Assembly: GCA_012932865.1 (NCBI GenBank)
Contig: SAXG01000184.1
Coordinates: forward strand, 1 to 11,234
Source: Amylostereum areolatum
Lineage: Eukaryota; Basidiomycota; Agaricomycetes; Russulales; Stereaceae
Reading direction: 5' to 3'
Length of the DNA: 11,234 nucleotides
In this document: piece after piece, positions 1-7,977 of the stretch
Numbering within the stretch: position 1 is the first letter of the stretch
Layout of the letters: each line of letters opens with the position of its first letter
Notes under the pieces: model-generated
What the model saw: the letters and a program-made list of their open reading frames with translations, nothing else
What the model was told of the DNA's origin: nothing
The model's database searches: none
Made by a program: the position numbers and the translations under genes

Positions 1-419
1 TTCTCTGGACAGAAAACTAAAAATATTGGTTATAAAAAGATAGATTATTTAAGAATATAGAACACAATCCCTTTTGTACTATTTTTCTTTTGCTACTTCT
101 ACCGATCTAATAACTAGATTTATTTAATCCTTAAAAATTTGTCCTCTCTGGGTGATATCTTTTGTAATTTATTACCATCTAGTGACTAGTTTTGTTGTTA
201 AATTTATATTAATTAAAATATAAAAGAAACAATAAAAATGTTTTTTTTTTATAGTAAATCGTGATATTTTTTTATAATCTTTTTTTAATAAATAAATAGT
301 TATTAATTTTATATAAATATTTAGTTTTAATTTACAATATTGATTTTCTTTTTAGAGAGTATAGAGATAATTTTAAGCTAAATATTAAAATGTTTAAATA
401 TTAAACATAATTTAAAGCA
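1..419. other. AT-rich non-coding flank, no gene recognised
   Basis: I see no long open frame with mitochondrial code 4 and no convincing tRNA here. Small inverted repeats are present, for example CTAGT-G-ACTAG near 180-190 and a TCTA/TAGA hairpin near 105-118. The first 60 bases carry sequence faintly like the R and S boxes of a group I intron core, but the pairing does not hold, so it is not called. The region leads directly into the nad2-like start codon at 420. Confidence 0.6.
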
Positions 420-869
420 ATGATTCTTACAAGTATTTTAATTTTTATAGTGGCTATAGCCCTACCCTTAATCAATAGTAATTTCTCTTTCTTTCTAAGA
501 ATAACATTAATTATATTTATTTATGCCGGAGCTTTATTAATTTATGCTTTATATATTCAGTCAATTGGATCAGGTATAGGTGTATGTAATAATTTATTCC
601 AAGTAACCTTAATATCACAATTATTTGATATATTTATAGGTTTACTTATTTTAGTATCCTGACCTTTAATGAACAATAATACATCGAACCTTGTAGAAAG
701 TGATTCTACAATTACCTTAGATAATGTAATAACAATAAACAATTATTTAAGAGAATATTCTTTAATAGTATTAATGTCCACTTTAGTTGCCAGTATATTA
801 ACATCTTATTTTTTTAATTTAAATTTAAACAGTACATCCTTACTACCTTTATATTTATACCGTTATTAA
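420..869 (+). pseudogene. nad2: Truncated copy of the 5' end of nad2 (NADH dehydrogenase subunit 2)
   Basis: A 149-residue frame in code 4, with one internal TGA read as Trp at 660-662. The full family protein is a membrane subunit of respiratory complex I, usually around 500 residues or more in fungi, so this is only an N-terminal quarter. The family signature is clear: a start of the form MILTSILIFIVAIALPL, then LYIQSIGSGIG, a LFQVT-ISQL stretch near residues 58-68, WP at 81-82, and EYSLIVLMSTLVAS near residues 113-126. Similarity then fades where the conserved helix with D-L-I-S-M-Y-L should follow. The frame ends at LYLYRY, whose LYR may be the last nad2 remnant. Only three bases separate its TAA from the next ATG. 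The intact nad2 must lie outside the window. It could still be expressed as a short protein, but it lacks most transmembrane helices needed for proton pumping. Confidence 0.75.
683..714 (+). repeat. nad2-internal hairpin segment, inverted copy at 5036-5067
   Basis: This 32-nt stretch inside the nad2 fragment recurs on the opposite strand at 5036-5067 with a single mismatch (position 703). It contains an 8-bp hairpin, TTGTAGAA paired with TTCTACAA. The second copy lies just downstream of the dpo stop codon, in the same sense as dpo. It may be a duplicated nad2 piece or a small mobile hairpin element. Confidence 0.85.
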
Positions 870-872
870 AAT

Positions 873-1832
873 ATGAACACAATTTTAAAATTTAATTTTT
901 TAGGTTTAAATTTAAGTTTATTAACTGTATTTAAAATTTTATTTATCTTTTTATTTATTATTATTTTTATTTACTTAATATTAAATGAGAGAAATAAGCC
1001 TATATTTACTAATAATAATGATTTTAAACTCTCAGGTTTTACAAACAACAAATTGTTAGAAAGCTTTACTCTTGTTTCAGCTGGAATAGTATTAGTAAGT
1101 GGAGCTATAATTATAACCGATAAAATTAAGTACCTGATAGCTTACAAAAAAGCTCTAACAGAATATAAGGCAGAAGTAATTCTTTGTCAAGCTAAAATAA
1201 CAGAATTAACCGAAACAATAAATACTATTAATAAAAATGTTTTAGCTAAAGTGGAAAATTTAAATACTATTTTTAAAGAAACGAGTACAAGTTTAGAAAA
1301 AGTTGAACCATGATTAACTCGATTAACTGAAATACATCAGCAATTGGAATCAAATTCTAACCTTCCTAACACAAAAGAATTATTCTCAGAGTCAAAATTT
1401 ATCACTAATCAGTTAAAAAAAATACATACTGACATAAATAATTCTAAATTAAAAATAGAATCTATTAGCTTAGAATCCACAGAAATTACAGCAGAAAATT
1501 ATAAAGATCAAAATAATAGTGACTCTAGTACTTGAATACGATCACCGTTGGAAGACGAAATACTATTAGAATTTAGTTTAATTAAAAATATTTTTATTAG
1601 TTTATTATTACTAGATAGTGTTATTTTTTCATGTATAATTAGTATAATCTCTTCTCTTTTTGCTGAATATCTTATAGATAGATTTTCTTTAAAAATTAAG
1701 TATCCTAAACTTGCTAACTTTTTAGAAATAAGACAGAAATTTCAATCTTATTATATAAAGTTTAATTTAGCAATAATTTTGTTAATTTTAATTTTTAAAA
1801 TAATTTTTTATTTATATGTTTGTTCTATCTAA
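873..1832 (+). CDS. Hypothetical membrane protein with central coiled coil, probably plasmid-associated
   Basis: A 319-residue frame in code 4, with TGA read as Trp at 1311-1313 and 1533-1535; the frame is unbroken by TAA or TAG. I do not recognise a family. The visible architecture is a strongly hydrophobic N-terminal segment (about residues 11-38) and a second one rich in G, V and I (about 62-83). A long Lys/Glu-rich stretch follows from about 85 to 215, with heptad-like spacing of hydrophobics (AEVILCQAKITELTETI and onward), likely a coiled coil. Two C-terminal membrane segments lie at about 240-263 and 297-316. This suggests a membrane-anchored structural protein in the inner membrane, but that is inference. 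It starts four bases after the nad2 fragment stop and ends 27 bases before the convergent gene at 1860. Accessory ORFs of unknown function are common beside invertron dpo genes in fungal mitochondria. Confidence 0.8.
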
Positions 1833-1859
1833 TTTTTATTTTTAATCTCCCCAAATAAA

Positions 1860-3221
1860 TTAATCTGTTTCACTGTCATACAAATCTCAAACATCATCTC
1901 GAAGATTTATTTTACCTTTAGTTCTAGTTTTTGGAATACCAAACCCGTGAAGAGAGCTAAATTTATATTTAGGAGTATATAATCCATTTCCAGATTCGGT
2001 AGTTGATACTACTTCAAGATCTACATCAGCTAGTTTTTCTGTGGGTAGAATGTTTATTTCTTTAGCTAATTCTCTTGTTAAATCTCCATCAGTGTTAGCT
2101 CATGATCGACTAGAGATATCACTTTATAAAGATTTAAAACTGTCAGTAAATTTGCTTGTTGATGCTGATGAGGATGATGGTAGTGGACTAGGTGATCCTG
2201 TAATTGTTGATGTTGAATCTGTATCACTATCTGGACTATCTCAATATCGTTTAAATTCGTCTTATAATGAGGGAGGTGTTTTCCATCCTGTAGGTGTGGT
2301 AGTTCCAGCTGGAGTTGATGTTCCACTTGTAGTTGTATTAGGAGCTATACCTTCATAAGTAATTGTGCTACCATCTGTTAATGGAATATAACTATCAGTA
2401 TCTGAACCTAAATCAAAACCTAAAGGTGGTTTAGGGTTTCCTGGTAGTTGAGGAGGAGTTCTTCCTCTAATTCAATCCATAAAATCTACATATTTTCCAT
2501 ATACACCGGAAGTGATTAAAAGATTAGTAGCTTCAGTTGAATAGAAGTAAAGAGTAACACCCCCGATAACAACAATTATTACTGGAATATCAAATTTTGG
2601 GTTTTTGTAGAAGGGAGTATCTTGATCAGGTTGAATCACTGTTTTAGATTCCAAATAATCTCGGTTATAAATAAATGAGTCGTCAGGATTTGTTTTAGGA
2701 GCTGGAACAGATTTTTCTTTCGGAGCCTTAATTCTTTCTGGTTCATTTCGCTCGGGTAATACACTTAATATTTTCTTTAACTTGGCACTATAAATATGAT
2801 AATATTGTGGAAAGTCGTCAATAAATTGCATATTGAAATAAATTCAGATACCTTTTCAATCTATGTTTAAAGGTGTTAATCTTAAAAATAAAACACCTGC
2901 AAAAATAAATTTTAACCATTTTAGATACCCTAGAACTTTGTAAATAAATATGATGGGATAAAAGATAATTTTTAAAAATAAAAGTGTTGGTTTTATTATT
3001 GGATAATTAGAAAATACTAATCAAAAATCCTGCCAACAAGCTTGTAAATAATATATTGTATTCTTAAAAAATCAGACTAATCAAAATCTGTTTTCGTAAG
3101 GTGTGTTTCTGTTTAAGTCTAATTTTTTCAGTCCATCGTTAAAATGAACCATTAGTGTTTTCGGTACAGAGGAACCTTTAGTTTTGCTCGACATATGTCG
3201 AACTTGTATAAAATTAAACAT
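1860..3221 (-). CDS. Hypothetical membrane protein with two in-frame TAA codons (intact product ends at 2262)
   Basis: Read in code 4 from an ATG at 3221, the frame runs 319 codons to TAA at 2262-2264, then 45 more to TAA at 2124-2126. It finishes at TAA 1860-1862, for 453 codons of one unshifted frame. An alternative start is the ATG at 3194 (residue 10). Many tryptophans are TGA. I recognise no family. It has a basic N terminus and an aromatic, Trp-rich hydrophobic region at about residues 45-115. A Pro/Lys-rich linker follows at about 155-190, then a membrane segment at about 211-228 (DIPVIIVVIGGVTLYF) and a Pro/Thr/Ser-rich tail from about 253. After the second TAA the last 87 residues look like genuine protein (TRELAKEINILPTEKLADVDLEVV and beyond, ending DLYDSETD). 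Either the tail is recently pseudogenised or the stops are bypassed. It converges on the coiled-coil ORF; both probably came with the plasmid. Confidence 0.75.
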
Positions 3222-3301
3222 TAGTTAATGATATTGTTATTTTAGGACAGTGTCTAACGTAGAACGAATTTATAAACGAACATACAACCCAGCCAGAATT
3301 T

Positions 3302-3335
3302 GAGCTACAAAGGGGGGGGGGGTTTAAATAGCTCA
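3302..3335. repeat. Hairpin with an 11-G homopolymer in its loop
   Basis: GAGCTA at 3302-3307 pairs with TAGCTC at 3330-3335. The loop contains G at every position from 3312 to 3322. In a genome this AT-rich such a G run stands out. It could be a replication or transcription landmark, or a length-variable tract whose exact length is uncertain from sequencing. Confidence 0.8.
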
Positions 3336-3479
3336 CACTATCAATGAAAAAAAAAAGATAAAATTATAAGTATTATTTTAACAATAATACGCTATATAAT
3401 TTATATGAATTTAAAAGATGAATATTTAATTATTCAAAATATAAAAAGGGTATAAAATTTTTAAATTATGGTATAAAAT

Positions 3480-3504
3480 AAGCAGCTGTATACAAAAGCA
3501 GCTG
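3480..3504. repeat. Short AAGCAGCTG direct repeat forming a CAGCTG hairpin
   Basis: AAGCAGCTG occurs at 3480-3488 and again at 3496-3504. Because CAGCTG is self-complementary, the two copies can also pair as a 6-bp stem around a 10-nt loop. No function is known to me. Confidence 0.6.
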
Positions 3505-3641
3505 GCTTAATAAGTAGTTTTAATATAAAAAATTTATAATTTTACAATTGACTATCATAAGTCTTTCCTTCGGTTCTTCGCTTAATTCTTTTTTTATAAA
3601 TTTAAGATAAAGCGACACTCTTTAGTTAATTTTAGAGTCTT

Positions 3642-3667
3642 AATTAATAATAAATTTATTATTAATT
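3642..3667. repeat. Perfect 26-bp palindrome
   Basis: AATTAATAATAAA at 3642-3654 is followed immediately by its exact reverse complement at 3655-3667. It is all A and T, so some of the symmetry may be chance, but 13 bp without a mismatch and without a loop is striking. It lies in the spacer between the two divergent genes (minus-strand ORF at 3221, nad6 at 3996). Confidence 0.8.
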
Positions 3668-3995
3668 TTTAATTTAATTCATTTCATAAAATTTATATTC
3701 TTCCCTTTGGAATTTAAATTATAATGCTTCCAGGCAAAAGAAATAATATTTTCTAGGTTAAACCTACTTTAAAAAATATGCTGCTATATCTTATATGTAT
3801 GTTTTTTTTATTGTCTTCCAGCCTTTAATTCGTTCTAAAACTTTAAAATTTATAAAAATAAATAATTTTAGTATTTATTTATTTAGCTAAGGCTATAAAA
3901 ATTTAAATTCTTTAAACAAATAAATTTAAAGATCGAAACTTATTCTAAATAAGTAGGCTAATTATAATATATATATATATATTTTTATTTTTATT

Positions 3996-4622
3996 ATGAA
4001 ACATTTTTTTATTGATATATTAGCGTTTACTACTCTTCTATCTAGTTTATTAGTTATTACTTCTAAAAATCCAGTTATAGCAGTTATTTTTTTAATATCT
4101 GTTTTTGTAAATGCTGCAGGTTATTTAATATTATTAGGAGTAGGATTTATAGGTATCTCTTATATAATTGTTTATGTAGGAGCTATTACAGTTTTATTTT
4201 TATTTGTGGTTATGATGATTAACATAAAACTTACAGATATATTAGAAACTGGTTCTCAATATACTAAAAATTTACCATTAGCTTTAGCAATAGCATCTTT
4301 ATTTATATATGAATTATTTACTATAATGCCATTTACCTTTAATAATGTTTCAGGTATATTTGCATTATTAGAATTTTTAACTAATATAAATACTACTATT
4401 TTAAATTCTGATATTTCAAATTTATTAAATGTAAATATTACTATTATACCTAATATAGCGGATTCTACTTTTAATAATTTTACTCAAATACAAGCTATTG
4501 GACAAGGACTATATACTTATGGAGCTATATGATTAATAATATGTAGTATTGTTTTATTATTAGCTATGGTAGCACCTATCTTTATAGCTCGAAAATCTAG
4601 TACACACATTAAAAATTATTAA
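3996..4622 (+). CDS. nad6: NADH dehydrogenase subunit 6
   Basis: A 208-residue membrane subunit of respiratory complex I in the inner mitochondrial membrane. It takes part in proton pumping coupled to ubiquinone reduction. TGA at 4530-4532 is Trp, and the gene runs on to TAA at 4620-4622. The family core is plain: SKNPVIAVIFLISVFVNAAG at about 24-43, then GFIGISYIIVYVGAITVLFL and FVVMMINIKL up to about residue 78, which carry the conserved YVGAI.VLFLFVVMM motif. C-terminal helices follow (about 170-196, QSIGQGLYTYGA-like: QAIGQGLYTYGAIW). Length is normal for fungi. The ATG at 3996 gives the expected short N terminus before the first helix. It appears intact and is the only complete core respiratory gene in the window. 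It is placed between plasmid-derived genes that all face the other way or belong to accessory ORFs. Confidence 0.97.
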
Positions 4623-5035
4623 TACAATATTTTTTAATTATTTATTATAATATAATGTTATTTTATATTACATATAATAAATATTCTAATTTATTTTACT
4701 TCTCTACAAAGAGGACTTGTAACTTTGGGTACAACCCTTAATATTCACTTATTTAAAACTAGTTCTAAATATATATAAGGTTTTATTTTTTCCCCTCTAA
4801 TATAAAAATAGTTGCGATTAAGGAATATAAATAAGAACAAAATGTAAATAGGATATAAGATTATATTATTTATTTAATATTATAATTTTACAATATAAAT
4901 TATTTATAATATCTGACAAATACACCGCTTCCTACTTTAGAATGAATGATTAAACATTTAAATTGGAATAATAGCTTAAATTCCATTGTTATTATTGAAT
5001 AATAAAGAATACTTGCTCAATTAGGTTAACTGAGT
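4623..5035. other. AT-rich spacer between nad6 and the 3' end of dpo
   Basis: No open frame or sound tRNA. A 5-bp hairpin CAAAG/CTTTG lies at 4707-4727 with CTTGTAA in its 11-nt loop, like a Thr anticodon loop but without a supporting cloverleaf. The last ~60 bases, read on the minus strand, show weak further resemblance to nad2 (a TATTCTTTA stretch at about 5000-5010 resembles the EYSLIV codons near 764). Confidence 0.5.
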
Positions 5036-5067
5036 TAATTGTAGAAACACTTTCTACAAGGTTCGAT
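5036..5067 (-). repeat. Inverted copy of the nad2-internal segment 683-714, downstream of dpo
   Basis: On the minus strand it is 31/32 identical to 683-714 and begins only 13 bases after the dpo TAA. Its hairpin is 9 bp (TTGTAGAAA/TTTCTACAA, loop GTG). The one base change relative to the nad2 copy lengthens the stem. It lies in the same orientation, relative to dpo, as the nad2-like start of dpo. This is why I read dpo as sitting within a second nad2 copy. Confidence 0.85.
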
Positions 5068-5080
5068 TTCAATATAACGT

Positions 5081-7903
5081 TTATTTAAATTTGTTGTAAA
5101 ATTTATTTATTTTATTAATAACTCCTTGTTGGTATAAGCTAATTTTAGGTAACAATCCTTTAAATATTCTAGGGTGTTGGTAATTATTATTAATTAAAGT
5201 TTTATCACTTTCTTGATTGATAGATAACATAATTTTTTTAGTTTTAATAAGTAGCTTGTTAAAATCTTTATAAAATCTTATTGGTGTTTCCACTTTTATA
5301 GTATGACCTTTAGATATTTCCTCAATTTGATTTCAAGTTAAAATATCTCTTGGCACCCCTGAAAAGACAGAATGAATGAAGTCATTATTGTCAATATAAG
5401 CATATTTTTTTATACCGAAGAAATAAGCCTTTTTAATGTAGCCACCTTTCAACTCATCTGTCATTAAACCTAACTCATCTCCAATAAAGTTGTGTGGTAA
5501 AGGTTTATTTGTAAATATTGAATCTGTATCAGTGTAAAACAAATCAAGGTCATTTAAATTTTTATATTGCATCATAATCATTCGTGCATAATAAGTTACA
5601 GCTGAAGCTATCGCGACATTAGACTTAACTTTACTAAAATTGTAGTCTAAATCTAAATGTAATCTTGTTCTTAAAGTGTTAACGATATCATAATCTAAAT
5701 TTTTATTTATTAAAATTACACTGTTATCATCATCGATATTTATAATAGCATCCACAGGATATCTAGCTAAGTAATCCATTTCTTCTTCGGGGTGGATGTT
5801 TATTGTTTGTAACAAGTCTTGTTTCCGGCCAAAGATTCCATATAAAGTATTTAAATGTAACTTAGAAATTAATCTTAAAGGTCCTGTGGCTGTTTTCTTA
5901 ACTTCATAAAAATGGTTAATATAATCTGTAAATAAATATTCTTTACTAAAGTCGTGAACTTTAATCATTTCAACTTGATAGCCATATTCCACAGCTAATT
6001 TTAACTCTTCAGAAAAGTATGTTCCAGTTCAATTTCCAGTAGGAAATATTGTGAAACCATCTTTCTTATAAGGTAAAATAGGGTGTTTTATATTTTTAGG
6101 ACAGGTTATAATAGCTTCAATAAACCCAAACAAATCATTTAAATTTAATTCTGTAGCATCTCTTGTACCTAAAAACTCTATTGGCATTGGCTTTAACATA
6201 GCTGTTGGGTATAACGAGTTTACATCATAATAATACAGATTTTCACCATATTTTTTATAATAGTCAGTCGCTCCTCCGAAATATGATAATCGTATGATCT
6301 TATCTAAAGTTTTGGTTAAAATAGGAATGTTGAGTTTTAAAAATCTTCTTCTAAAAATATCTAAAGATAAAGTGGATGTACTTAACACCGTACAAATATC
6401 TGTAGTATAAAGTTCCGAATAAGTTTTTTGTATATTTAACATAGCGTTTAGCAGTGATTTACCATCTTGTTTTTTGTATCTAATAAATTCTCTTAGTAGA
6501 TTGCTATTCTTAAACATTGATATATTATTAAAAGCTTCATTATATTTACTTAATTTTAATTCCGAATTACCAAAAGTCTTAGTTAATTCATTCAATGATA
6601 GGGGAAATAATCGGTAAGAGTCTTTTAAATCCCATTTATCGCCAAATATTGTTGTGCTAATAGTAATAAATTTATGATTATTATCTATAAGTGAAGATAT
6701 TTTACTTCTATCAGCTAATGGATGTTTTAACAGTGATGGTAATATGTAAAACCCATCAAAACCCCCTAAATTGTGAACAAATATTGTTATATCGCCTAAA
6801 TAAAGTTTATTAATTTTATTGTAAAAATCAATCCACAGATTCTTAACAGCTTTATCAGGATCAATAATTAATAAATTGGGTTTAATTAAAGAAAACACGT
6901 TTTTAATTTTACCATTCAGTGAATATGAAAATGTTAATGCTACCGGTTTTTGATCGCCGTTTATAATCATTGTTTCAACATCCATGGCAGTAATTGTTTT
7001 TAAAGGTTTAGGTTTTTTTAATGTTTTAATTGGTTTAATATAGCTAGCACTATTTATCGCAGAGGTGTGAAAGCCTCGTGTTCTCAATCTGTTAGGATTA
7101 GATCTAATTAAAATTGTTTCTTCTGGTATTGGTTTCTTAGGTTCGCCGACATAAACATAGATATTTCTATACTGTGTTTGTCTGTAAGCTTCTTTTCAGA
7201 AATTGCTTACTTTATTACCAATTTTATTAAGATAATCACCAAGAGTTGATTCCTTTGTAAGAGCAATATTTTTATGTAAAAAGAATTCGTGCTCAACTTC
7301 CTCGTTGTAGAGAGATACGTACATTATTTTCTTATCCATTCCTGTAAATTCTGGAACATCTTGTAACGAATTTCAAAGAGTTATAAAAAATTCTTTACCT
7401 TTAACGTCATAGTTATTTAAAAAATAAATTCTATATCTGTTTCGTTTTGGGAGGTATTGAATTTCCAGGTAATCAAATTGATTTGTGGAGTGAAAGCCCA
7501 GTGTTCGTAGCTTGAAAGTGATGGGCGAGATATATTTTTTTAAAAACTGTGTTATTACTCAGGGTAAGTATTCTAAGATTTTTACAGGTATTCTGATTAG
7601 CGCTCAGTATACTTCTAAAGCGATGTTTTTCGTGAACGAATACGTAGCTGTTTTAACTACTAACAATGGAATTGCTATTATTATGTTACTTATTAGTAAT
7701 ATAATTTGTAATATCACCGAAAAATCAACCAATCTCTGATCCAATTGACTAAATATATAATATAAGCCTCATGATCTTATACCGAGATTGATAAATAAAA
7801 TTGTTATAATTACTTTCCGATTGTTAGAATTCGATAAGATGTGAATAGTAATGAAGAAAAGGGCTATAGCCACTATAATTGTTAAGCTTGTTTTTATTAT
7901 CAT
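5081..7903 (-). CDS. dpo: Protein-primed family B DNA polymerase of a linear mitochondrial plasmid (invertron)
   Basis: A 940-residue replicative polymerase with 3'-5' exonuclease. In linear plasmids it starts synthesis from a terminal protein bound to the DNA ends. Seven tryptophans are TGA (for example 6029-6031 and 5333-5335); there is no TAA or TAG. Motifs in order: ExoI DVET (D308, E310), ExoII HNLGGFD (377-383), ExoIII YKKQD (Y476, D480), the YFGG linker typical of protein-primed enzymes (541-544), Pol A DVNSLYP (560-566), Pol B K681...N685-TLYG, Pol C YTDTDS (D793, D795) and KKY (833-835). All catalytic residues are present, so the enzyme looks functional. The ATG at 7903 is chosen. 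The frame stays open upstream through the tRNA-like sequence to an ATG at 7963. The first ~45 residues resemble nad2, not a polymerase. The 300-residue N-terminal part may hold the terminal-protein region (inference). No RNA polymerase partner gene is in the window. Confidence 0.95.
7736..7903 (-). repeat. nad2-derived sequence forming the 5' end of dpo
   Basis: Read on the minus strand from the dpo ATG, a 19-nt block (7860-7878) is identical to 445-463 of the nad2 fragment, and both begin 25 bases from their ATG. A second block (7736-7759) matches 550-573 at 23 of 24 bases, but 14 bases further out than in nad2. Past that indel, dpo therefore reads nad2-like DNA in another frame. At protein level the first residues agree: MI..TS..I.VAIAL in both. 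The blocks lie in inverted orientation relative to the nad2 copy at 420. Confidence 0.85.
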
Positions 7904-7905
7904 AT

Positions 7906-7977
7906 TGCGATCAATCAGATTTGAACTGATACTTGATGTCTTGCGGAGCCCCTGTTTTACCATTAAACTACAATCGC
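7906..7977 (-). tRNA. tRNA-like sequence with a poorly paired anticodon stem, identity uncertain
   Basis: The minus strand folds into a 7-bp acceptor (GCGATTG with TGATCGC, two G-U pairs) and a 4-bp D stem GTTT/AAAC around AATGGTA. It also has a 5-bp T stem ATCAG/CTGAT with loop TTCAAAT. Length and spacing are normal. The anticodon arm is odd: GGGGC opposite GACAT gives only C-G, G-C and G-U pairs plus two G.A mismatches. Loop TCCGCAA lacks U at position 33. Standard alignment would read anticodon CGC, which is unlikely in a fungal mitochondrion, while the nearby TCC would be Gly. It may be a decayed or plasmid-borne tRNA. It lies directly upstream of the dpo ATG and the dpo frame is open through it. 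Confidence 0.6.

Larger units (their letters stand above)
3222..3995. other. Non-coding spacer rich in hairpins, upstream of nad6
   Basis: About 770 bases with no open frame I can support. It holds a G11 tract in a hairpin loop (3302-3335), a direct and inverted AGCAGCTG pair (3480-3504), a perfect palindrome (3642-3667), and a short TAGGTT/AACCTA inverted repeat near 3754-3766. A (TA)n run lies at about 3967-3980, just before nad6. It presumably contains the promoters for the divergent minus-strand ORF and nad6, but I cannot point to a known promoter motif. Confidence 0.6.

Noticed and set aside
1..60. Faint resemblance to group I intron R and S boxes
   Set aside because: The expected P7 pairing does not form and no P or Q partner is seen; the window edge cuts off any context.
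2041..2358. A + strand frame of 105 codons rich in Val, Asp and Gly
   Set aside because: It lies antisense to the Thr/Ser/Pro-rich tail of the minus-strand ORF at 1860-3221; its repeats mirror the antisense of those codons. The minus frame extends much further and uses TGA as Trp.
3883..3961. A tRNA-like fold before nad6, with ends TTAGCT/GGCTAA and a T-arm-like ACTTA-TTCTAAA-TAAGT hairpin
   Set aside because: No D loop with GG and no acceptable anticodon arm can be drawn; the middle is A and T only. It is probably a chance fold or a very decayed tRNA.
4701..4730. A possible Thr (TGT) anticodon loop in the spacer after nad6
   Set aside because: Only a 5-bp hairpin with an 11-nt loop forms; no acceptor or T arm fits around it.
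5081..7903. dpo as three separate broken ORFs under the standard code
   Set aside because: All internal breaks are TGA, which is Trp in fungal mitochondria; the frame is single and intact.
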